Assembly: GCA_002333205.1 (NCBI GenBank)
Contig: DDAD01000157.1
Coordinates: forward strand, 82,815 to 97,174
Direction of reading: 5' to 3'
Length of the DNA: 14,360 bases
Origin: Pedobacter sp. UBA2067
Lineage (GTDB): Bacteria; Bacteroidota; Bacteroidia; Sphingobacteriales; Sphingobacteriaceae
Shown: positions 6,883 through 13,124 of the stretch, in pieces
Layout of the letters: each line of letters starts with the position of its first letter
Position numbering within the stretch: the stretch's first letter is position 1
The notes under the pieces: generated by a model
Database searches by the model: none
Seen by the model: only the letters and a program-made list of their open reading frames with translations
Told to the model about the DNA's origin: nothing
Program-made: the position numbers and the translations under genes

Positions 6883-8115
6883 ATGAAGAAAAAGGTTTAT
6901 TTCATTCTGGGCGGTTACCCTGTTGTGTCCCAGTCATTCCTATATAATCAAATCACCGAAGTGATCAAGCAGGACAATTACGATGTTCGCATCATTGTGC
7001 TCAGTAAAAAAGAAGGATCAGTTCATCCCGCCTACGAACGGTTGAATGAAAAAGTAATCTTTTTCTCTACTGGTCGGGAGAATGGCGTAATTTCAAAGGT
7101 ACCAGCCGCCATAAAGGCCTTTGGAAAACTGCTATTCCGGAATCCTGTTCTTTTGTTTAAAGCACTAAACTTCTTCAAATATGGCCGCGATGCGGTTAAC
7201 GGCACCTATATGATTCTGGCTGATCAGTTTTTAGATGTTAAGCCCGACCTTTTACATTGCCATTTTGGTACTACTGCAAGGGTTATTGGAGATTTGAAGG
7301 ACATGAAGGCGATCAATTGCAAACTGATCACTTCTTTTCACGGCAAAGACATCACCGTATATCCTAAACAGTATGGGAATGCTTATTATACCCGGCTGTT
7401 CAACAGCTCCGAGATGTTTACCGGTAATTCGAAATACATCATCAATAAGATGATTGATACCGGATGTCCGGTATCCCAGATTGTGAAAATACCGATGTGC
7501 TTAAATACAAGCCAGTTTCATTACCGGGAACATGTTCCTCCAACAGACACGGTCAGAATTCTTACCGTGGGTCGTTTTGTGGAAAAGAAAGGCCACCAAT
7601 ATGCAATCCGGGCTGTCGCTATGCTGAAAAAAACGGGGATAAAGTTCGTATACCACCTCATTGGTGAGGGGCCCCTGCTAGAGGATAGCAAGGCGCTTGC
7701 AAAGGAGCTTAATATCTATGAGGATCTGGTTTTCCATGGTGCCATGATGCAGAATGAGGTCATCAAGCACTATCAGCTGGCAGATATTTTCCTGCTTCCA
7801 AGCGTGACCGCTGCAGATGGGGATACAGAAGGACAGGGATTGGTACTTCAGGAAGCACAAGCCATTGGGCTGCCTGTACTTGCAACATTACACAATGGGT
7901 TCCCCGACAGCATCATTGATGGTACCACAGGCTTTTTAGTACCCGAGCGGGATCCCGAGTCCTTATTTAACAAGTTGATGTTGCTTGCCAGCGATGTCGA
8001 CTTGCGAAACAACATGGGCAGACATGGCCGGACCTTCGTGGAGTCACATTTCGACTCCAAGATCATTGGAAAGGAATTAACAGCAGTTTATAACAAGATG
8101 CTACAAACTGCTTAA
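6883..8115 (+). CDS. Glycosyltransferase family 4 (WcaL-like, GT-B fold)
   Basis: A 410-residue glycosyltransferase of the type found in exopolysaccharide and capsule loci. The opening YPVVSQSFLYNQI resembles the P-x-x-S-x-[ST]F-x-x-x-[EQ]I start of WcaL-like enzymes. HCHFGT at 125-130 and SFHGKDIT at 151-158 belong to the acceptor half. The donor half has VGRFVEKKGH at 229-238, IGEGPLLED at 260-268, and an EX7E pair at Glu316/Glu324 within the EGQGLVLQEAQAIGLPV segment. The gene follows the CDP-ribitol synthase by 38 bp and so probably ends the polymer operon. Its last 15 bp overlap, tail to tail, with the MFS exporter gene on the other strand. Sugar donor and acceptor are not evident. Confidence 0.93.
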   Translation: MKKKVYFILGGYPVVSQSFLYNQITEVIKQDNYDVRIIVLSKKEGSVHPAYERLNEKVIFFSTGRENGVISKVPAAIKAFGKLLFRNPVLLFKALNFFKYGRDAVNGTYMILADQFLDVKPDLLHCHFGTTARVIGDLKDMKAINCKLITSFHGKDITVYPKQYGNAYYTRLFNSSEMFTGNSKYIINKMIDTGCPVSQIVKIPMCLNTSQFHYREHVPPTDTVRILTVGRFVEKKGHQYAIRAVAMLKKTGIKFVYHLIGEGPLLEDSKALAKELNIYEDLVFHGAMMQNEVIKHYQLADIFLLPSVTAADGDTEGQGLVLQEAQAIGLPVLATLHNGFPDSIIDGTTGFLVPERDPESLFNKLMLLASDVDLRNNMGRHGRTFVESHFDSKIIGKELTAVYNKMLQTA

Positions 8116-9264
8116 CCTTGCTGTACGTTGTTTAACCATTAACAGCATACAAAAGCCAATACCTACGGCTGCAAGTCCTGCACCGACATACTCCGGAGCA
8201 GTGTAGCCGTAGCCGGCTGCGATCGGTAAGCCACCAAGGAATGCACCGATCGCATTTCCGAAGTTTGCTGTGGCTTGCAATACTGCAGAGGCAATCATTT
8301 CTGAACCCTTTGCCGCACTGATCATGAGCATCTGCATAGGTGCAATTACCGCGAAAGCAACGGCTCCAGTGATGAAGGTCATTACAATAGCGGCTGGTTG
8401 ATATTGAGAAACGCCAGCAATGATGAATAAGGACAACACCATGGCCGATAGCAGAATGGTGGTCGTGATTAGCGGCGAAAATCTATCTGCAAGCCGGCCC
8501 CCAATGAAGTTACCTACAGCCATACCGACACCCGCAATGATCATGATCAGGGTGATGTTGTTGTTGCTGAAGCCTGCAACTTCGGTCATCAATGGTGCGA
8601 TATAGCTGATCCAGGCAAACATACCACCTGTACCAATTGCCGATATACCAATGATTAACCAGGGATCTACATTCTTGAAAACGGCCAGGCTGTCTTTAAA
8701 GCTACCCTCATTTTTGTTTTTAATGGCAGGTAACCATAGTTTGGTCGTAGCCGCTGTGATCAGTCCGAAAGCAGCAACAATGAAGAAGGAAAGACGCCAG
8801 CTGAAATTGTGTCCGATGTAAGTTCCGATTGGAACGCCAATGATGTTGGCGATCGTGAGCCCGGCAAACATCATGGACACTGCGCGAGCTTCTTTTCCAG
8901 GCTCCGCCAGCTGACTGGCAACCACTGCACCAATACCGAAAAAGGCACCGTGCGGCAAACCAGCCATTACCCGGGTAATCATCAGGAATTCATAAGATGG
9001 AGATAATGCAAATAGCGCATTCACAATACCAAACATTATCATTAGGCCAATAAGGACTTTCTTCGGTGGTAGCTTGGAAAACAGGCCTACCATTAAGGGC
9101 GCACCGATAACAACGCCGAGTGCGTAGGCAGATATCAAATGGCCGGCAGTAGGGATGGAAATATCAAGAGATTTAGAGACATCAGGCAATACGCCCATCA
9201 TCATAAACTCGGTCATTCCCAGGCTAAAGCCTCCAATTGTAAGGGGTAATAATCGCTTGTTCAT
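8101..9264 (-). CDS. MFS exporter, AraJ-like (DHA1 family)
   Basis: A 387-residue inner-membrane transporter with about 12 hydrophobic helices in two halves, the usual size for the AraJ/YdhP-type drug and sugar efflux group of the major facilitator superfamily. Typical marks are GGFSLGMTEFMMMGVLPD near the N-terminus, HLISAYALGVVIGAP in helix 2, the LPPKKVLIG loop between helices 2 and 3, the helix 4 segment ITRVMAGLPHGAFFGIG, and GGRLADRF in the matching central loop of the second half. The promoter contains a perfect inverted repeat between -33- and -7-like elements, suggesting repression by a dimeric regulator not encoded in the window. The exported compound is unknown. The gene is monocistronic as far as seen and converges on the GT4 gene. 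Confidence 0.92.
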   Translation of the reverse strand: MNKRLLPLTIGGFSLGMTEFMMMGVLPDVSKSLDISIPTAGHLISAYALGVVIGAPLMVGLFSKLPPKKVLIGLMIMFGIVNALFALSPSYEFLMITRVMAGLPHGAFFGIGAVVASQLAEPGKEARAVSMMFAGLTIANIIGVPIGTYIGHNFSWRLSFFIVAAFGLITAATTKLWLPAIKNKNEGSFKDSLAVFKNVDPWLIIGISAIGTGGMFAWISYIAPLMTEVAGFSNNNITLIMIIAGVGMAVGNFIGGRLADRFSPLITTTILLSAMVLSLFIIAGVSQYQPAAIVMTFITGAVAFAVIAPMQMLMISAAKGSEMIASAVLQATANFGNAIGAFLGGLPIAAGYGYTAPEYVGAGLAAVGIGFCMLLMVKQRTARLSSL

Positions 9265-9283
9265 AGGATTAGAGAGATTTACA

Positions 9284-9320
9284 CAAAGGTACGTGTTAGT
9301 GTATAATTTACACTAACAAA
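9284..9320 (-). promoter_or_regulatory. Promoter of the MFS exporter
   Basis: On the minus strand, 9284-9291 reads TACCTTTG, an exact match to the Bacteroidota -7 element TAnnTTTG, 19 bp before the ATG at 9264. A TTTG at 9317-9320 is a possible -33 element, but the 25-bp spacing is longer than the usual 19-21 bp. The predicted leader is only about a dozen nucleotides. Confidence 0.6.
9294..9318. promoter_or_regulatory. Inverted-repeat operator, TGTTAGTGTA-N5-TACACTAACA
   Basis: Two perfectly complementary 10-bp arms (9294-9303 and 9309-9318) flank a 5-bp AT-rich centre. The repeat occupies the space between the -33-like and -7 elements of the MFS promoter, where a bound dimer would block RNA polymerase. 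Size and symmetry suit a TetR-, MarR- or HxlR-type regulator. No such regulator is encoded nearby, so the site is probably controlled in trans. Confidence 0.65.
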
Positions 9321-9408
9321 AATGAGTCCACATCAGGTGCTTGGGGGTTTGCGGATTAATATTGCAAATGGATGAAAAAACACTTCTCCATAATTTATCC
9401 ATATCTTA

Positions 9409-9421
9409 GTTAGATTCTAAC
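9409..9421. repeat. Short palindrome GTTAGATTCTAAC before the four-helix sensor gene
   Basis: A perfect 6-bp inverted repeat around one central base, ending 9 bp before the ATG at 9431. Its GTTAG/CTAAC ends match the outer bases of the inverted repeat in the MFS promoter 100 bp away. It could be a weak operator or a leader hairpin, or it may be chance. Confidence 0.35.
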
Positions 9422-9430
9422 CAGATCGCT

Positions 9431-10114
9431 ATGAGATTCGCCTATTCTTTAAAGCAAAAGGTCAAGATAGCAGTACTGCTGTTTTTCATAATGACCTGCT
9501 CTGTTCTGATCCGCATTTTGGAGGACAAGAGCGTCAAAAACATGAACGAATCTTTTATCACGCTCTACAACGACCGTCTGATTCCAGCTATGGATCTTTA
9601 TCATATTGTGGAGAATCTATATGCCCGGAGAAATATTATTGAAAGCGTTTTATATTCCAGTAGCGCTGCCGAAGACCTTAATTTAAAACAGCATTTAGGC
9701 AGATACAATCACAACATTGACTCTTTACTGAACAAGTATGAGAAGACCTATCTGGTGCAGCAGGAAAAGGTGCAGCTTCAGGATTTGAAGGAAAACCTGC
9801 GTGCAATGCTGCTTATGGAACAAAGGCTGGTTAGTAGTATCTATAATAACCAGGCTAGCGCAGCCTTGCAGCTTTATGAAAATCAAGGCAAACGATTGTT
9901 CAGCAACGCAACAAGCCATCTTACCAAGCTTATAGACACACAGAAACAGGTTGGCAATGAAATTATCGAGCAAACAGAAAGAATTGTTTCAGGCACTAAA
10001 ATTTACTCCAATCTACAGCTGGTACTAGCGATTCTGATTGGTATCTTGATCGTAGGCATTCTATTTACCTCTAATGTGGTGAATATTAAAAGTGACAAGT
10101 ACAACCTCAATTGA
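9431..10114 (+). CDS. Membrane four-helix-bundle (4HB_MCP-like) sensor protein without output domain
   Basis: A 227-residue protein with a short basic N-terminus, a transmembrane helix at about 11-28, a long helical periplasmic region (about 30-190), and a second transmembrane helix at about 194-215 followed by only a dozen residues. The segment LYNDRLIPAMDLYHIVENLYARR at about 45-67 resembles the start of the ligand-binding four-helix bundle of chemoreceptors. No HAMP, signalling, kinase or cyclase domain follows, and no downstream gene on the same strand continues it. The ATG at 9431 is chosen because it directly precedes the charged-then-hydrophobic start. It converges on the hybrid kinase gene with an 8-bp overlap. 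It may act with a partner that has an output domain, or be a remnant of a larger receptor. Specific function is unknown. Confidence 0.75.
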   Translation: MRFAYSLKQKVKIAVLLFFIMTCSVLIRILEDKSVKNMNESFITLYNDRLIPAMDLYHIVENLYARRNIIESVLYSSSAAEDLNLKQHLGRYNHNIDSLLNKYEKTYLVQQEKVQLQDLKENLRAMLLMEQRLVSSIYNNQASAALQLYENQGKRLFSNATSHLTKLIDTQKQVGNEIIEQTERIVSGTKIYSNLQLVLAILIGILIVGILFTSNVVNIKSDKYNLN

Positions 10115-12383
10115 TCGATGAATTCTGCGCATTGGCTTTGATGCGTGCTGAAGTGTTTCTCAGGGTATCCATCAGCAGGTTTATCTCCATCGGTTTAGAC
10201 ATATAATCATCCATTCCCGCTGCCAGACAAGCTTCTTTGTCTTCCATCATCGCATTTGCGGTCATTGCGATGATGGTTGGCTGCGCATGTTCAGTATAGT
10301 TTCGAATAGCTCGCGTTGCTTCCAGCCCATCCATTTCCGGCATAAGTACATCCATAAAGATCAAATCATAGTTTTTCTTCAGGAATGCTTCTACAGCAAG
10401 GTGCCCGTTTGCCGCAGCATCTATTGTATAACCCAACTTACCGAGGACCGTAGTAATCAACTTCATATTGATGATATTATCTTCTGCGACGAGGATTTGC
10501 AAAGGATGTGCTGCTGCAAAGCCTAATTGCAACAACTGCGCTGCTGCCTTTTTTACGGGCACTTCCCTGCTGGCCTTTTCGGTAAGCGCCTGATGAATTA
10601 AACCAAGTAGCTGCTGACTCTTAGCAGGCTTGTTTATGGCGCTGATAAACAACTGCTCATGCTGCTCACGGGTTTCCAATCCTATTGAACTTAGCAAGAT
10701 TATGGGCACTTTGATGCCCATGCGCTTGATGGCCTGCGCCAGCTGAATACCATCCATTTCCGGCATTTGCATGTCCGTAATGATTAGTGCAAAATCGGTG
10801 TCTTTGGAAAGTAGCTCCAAAGCGGCTGCAGCTGTATTCAGTACGGTAGGCTGCAAACTCCAACGTTCAAGCTGGGTGCTCAGAATATGAAGATTTGTAA
10901 AGTTATCATCAACTACCAGGACTTTCTTACCAGCATAATGCTCCAGCTGGGGAACGATAGTGGTAGGGACACGCTCGGCACCGGCAGCACAACTGATGGT
11001 GAAAGAGAATGTAGAACCCAGCCCTTCAGTGCTCTTAACATCCAATTTACCATTCATCAGGTGAACCAGACGCTCGCTGATGACAAGTCCTAAGCCAGTG
11101 CCGCCATATTTACGGGTGTTAGAGGAGTCCACTTGTGAAAAGGCCTTAAACAACCTCGATATTTTGTCCTTAGGAATTCCAATACCGGTGTCGCGAACTT
11201 CAAACAAGAGCTCTAATTTATGTGCTGCAACATGTTGCAGGTTTACCCTCAGATAGACCTCCCCTTTGTGCGTAAACTTGATGGCATTGTTGATCAGGTT
11301 TACGAGCACTTGCCGAATACGGTAACTATCGGCGATAATCGTGTCTGGAATACGGTAATCAATTTCATAAAGCAGGTCGATGTTCAGGTTGGCGGCGCGC
11401 ATGGCGAAAAGATCAATTACATCTTCAACCATCTTCTGCAGGTTAAAGGCTTGTTCTTCCAGGTCCAGCTGTCCGGATTCGATCTTAGAGTAGTCCAGCA
11501 CATCGTTGATCACGTTCAGCAAGGCATCTCCGCTGGTACTAATTACGTTCACATAATCGGCCTGTTCATCTGTTAACTTTGTTTCACTAAGCAGGGATGC
11601 CATTCCGATTACCCCGTTCATCGGGGTACGAATCTCATGGCTCATGGTGGCCAGGAAGGTACTTTTGGCTTGCGCAGCCGTTTCCGCCAACTTACGCGCT
11701 TGGATTGCTTCGCTATTAGACTGTTGCAACTGTGCGTTCAGCAGGTGTAACTCCTCTTCATGCGCTTTACGTTCTGCAATATGGGCCATCATGGCACTTT
11801 GCGCACCATTGTATTTATTTAAATAGTATGCCCATAGGCCGCAGGTAAAGAAAATAACCGTAGTGAGCACCAGGTGTATGATCATGGTTTGCAGTTCAAG
11901 TGCTTCGAGCCTGGTAAAATATACCTCGTCCACACCAATAGTTTGCAGATAGTTTAACAGTAGATGGTGCACGCCTACGAACAAAAGCATGGGGATCTGC
12001 AGCTTCCAGTTTTGATAGGTAATTAGGATGGCACTGCCGATGAATGCGAAGAAGTGCATCTCAAACATGCCATGCATCTGGAATATGAACTGCGCCATAA
12101 AGATGCCCATACAGACGCTGAGAACATACTGATACAGGCTAGACTGCGGCAGAAACCACTTGGTAGAGTAGTATGCCAACAAACAGATACCACCTACACC
12201 CAAAGCGATATTCCAGGTATCATAAAAAGAAGCAAAATAAAGCCCCCCTAAGAAATAAAATCCGAGAAAGTAATTGATGAGTTTATCTGAGCGGCGTTTT
12301 ACATCCGTTTTATACTCGGATAGAAATTCCCCAGAGATGAAATCCTGGGCCTGGGTAGTGACTTGCGGCATTAATTTGAACAA
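10107..12383 (-). CDS. Hybrid sensor histidine kinase with multi-helix membrane sensor and two receiver domains
   Basis: 758 residues in this order: a cytoplasmic N-terminus of about 33 residues; about six hydrophobic helices (35-190) with a histidine-rich core, MHGMFEMHFF at 103-112 and HH at 139-140; a coiled linker (195-240); a HisKA domain with SHEIRTP and phospho-acceptor His249; an HATPase domain with N-box near 362-370, DTGIGIP at 398-404 and GGTGLGL at 427-433; receiver 1 (about 486-600) with acceptor Asp537 and Lys585; receiver 2 (about 627-740) with acceptor Asp678 and Lys730. All catalytic residues look intact. There is no HPt domain, so the next phosphotransfer partner lies elsewhere. 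The start overlaps the stop of the thioredoxin-fold gene by 13 bp, implying translational coupling. The signal sensed is unknown; the conserved His/Glu core could bind a metal or cofactor. Confidence 0.93.
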   Translation of the reverse strand: MFKLMPQVTTQAQDFISGEFLSEYKTDVKRRSDKLINYFLGFYFLGGLYFASFYDTWNIALGVGGICLLAYYSTKWFLPQSSLYQYVLSVCMGIFMAQFIFQMHGMFEMHFFAFIGSAILITYQNWKLQIPMLLFVGVHHLLLNYLQTIGVDEVYFTRLEALELQTMIIHLVLTTVIFFTCGLWAYYLNKYNGAQSAMMAHIAERKAHEEELHLLNAQLQQSNSEAIQARKLAETAAQAKSTFLATMSHEIRTPMNGVIGMASLLSETKLTDEQADYVNVISTSGDALLNVINDVLDYSKIESGQLDLEEQAFNLQKMVEDVIDLFAMRAANLNIDLLYEIDYRIPDTIIADSYRIRQVLVNLINNAIKFTHKGEVYLRVNLQHVAAHKLELLFEVRDTGIGIPKDKISRLFKAFSQVDSSNTRKYGGTGLGLVISERLVHLMNGKLDVKSTEGLGSTFSFTISCAAGAERVPTTIVPQLEHYAGKKVLVVDDNFTNLHILSTQLERWSLQPTVLNTAAAALELLSKDTDFALIITDMQMPEMDGIQLAQAIKRMGIKVPIILLSSIGLETREQHEQLFISAINKPAKSQQLLGLIHQALTEKASREVPVKKAAAQLLQLGFAAAHPLQILVAEDNIINMKLITTVLGKLGYTIDAAANGHLAVEAFLKKNYDLIFMDVLMPEMDGLEATRAIRNYTEHAQPTIIAMTANAMMEDKEACLAAGMDDYMSKPMEINLLMDTLRNTSARIKANAQNSSIN

Positions 12384-12964
12384 TTAGGAACAGAGCAACC
12401 GTAAGCTTTAAAGGCCAGTGGCTCCAATTTGTTTTCGTGATTTAAGAGTAGGTTTTTTACGGCCAGTTTAGCAAACCGAGTTTGTTCATCGGTGCAATAC
12501 CTGGTTCTGTTATAGTTGCCGCGGTAATACAGTTCGTTGCCGGTCTTTAGCACCACTGCCTGGGGCGTGGAATAAACACCGCAGCTTTGTGCCAGATTAA
12601 GATCTTTGACTACTGGAACGGTAATACCAAAGCGTTTCTTTACATCTTCCACCTTGAAAGCTTTGTCTGTCATCATTACGACTACAAAGTTCATTTCCTG
12701 CTCATATTCCTGAGCAAGCGCTTTAAACTCGCTGATGTTAAAGCGTGAACAAGGGCAATCTGGATTGAAGAAATGTAAAAAGGTGGGCTTCCCGGTGTCG
12801 AGTTTTAATGAAAGTTGCAGGTTGATCTTTTCACCGGTGGCGACGTTCTTGTAACCTGCAGGAACTGGCGTTGGCAGACTGTATACCAGCTGATCAAACC
12901 AAAAGAAGCTTCCTACAATTAACAACAACGCACTAAGCCAAAGGCCAATCAACCACTTTTTCAT
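12371..12964 (-). CDS. Membrane-anchored thioredoxin-fold protein with CPC motif
   Basis: 197 residues from ATG at 12964. An upstream in-frame ATG at 13093 is rejected because a good promoter element (12984-12991) lies between the two. Residues 3-23 form a signal anchor. The thioredoxin-like domain has PTFLHFFNPDCPCSRFN at 60-76, with Cys70-Pro-Cys72 in place of the usual CxxC, and a cis-proline motif STPQ at 132-135. Further cysteines are at 128, 157, 190 and 195. The domain should face the periplasm and handle thiols, or act as a redoxin-like reductase or sensor; a TlpA/AhpC-TSA relationship is the nearest I can name. Its stop overlaps the start of the hybrid kinase gene by 13 bp, so the two proteins are probably made together. 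The redox partner and substrate are unknown. Confidence 0.78.
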   Translation of the reverse strand: MKKWLIGLWLSALLLIVGSFFWFDQLVYSLPTPVPAGYKNVATGEKINLQLSLKLDTGKPTFLHFFNPDCPCSRFNISEFKALAQEYEQEMNFVVVMMTDKAFKVEDVKKRFGITVPVVKDLNLAQSCGVYSTPQAVVLKTGNELYYRGNYNRTRYCTDEQTRFAKLAVKNLLLNHENKLEPLAFKAYGCSVPNCSN

Positions 12965-12983
12965 CTTACGGGTAATACTTCCG

Positions 12984-12991
12984 CAAAGATA
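12984..12991 (-). promoter_or_regulatory. -7 promoter element (TATCTTTG) of the thioredoxin-kinase operon
   Basis: On the minus strand this reads TATCTTTG, an exact TAnnTTTG match 19 bp before the ATG at 12964. This is the same distance as in the MFS promoter. It supports the shorter start of the thioredoxin-fold protein. No clear TTTG stands about 19 bp upstream. Confidence 0.55.
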
Positions 12992-13064
12992 GTACTTATT
13001 CAGTTCAACTACGTATATTGCTAGAGCTGATCTATTTTGAGCGTAAATATTACACTTGAAACAG

Positions 13065-13110
13065 AAATAGCCTGCTACGCCATGTGAAAACATAGTGTAG
13101 CAGGCTATTT
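13065..13110 (-). terminator. Strong hairpin terminator after the GMC oxidoreductase gene
   Basis: Arms of 14 bp (13065-13078 and 13097-13110) are perfectly complementary, with an AAATA/TATTT base. The loop can form a second small stem, ATGT-GAAA-ACAT (13082-13093). The hairpin starts 14 bp after the stop of the GMC gene and separates it from the thioredoxin-kinase operon. The T-rich stretch after it (TATTTCTGTTT on the minus strand) is moderate. Confidence 0.8.
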
Positions 13111-13124
13111 CCTTCCTCTAAAGA

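Noticed and set aside
12965..13093. N-terminal extension of the thioredoxin-fold protein to 13093
   Set aside because: The extension runs through the terminator hairpin and the TATCTTTG promoter element; the start at 12964 directly precedes a signal anchor.
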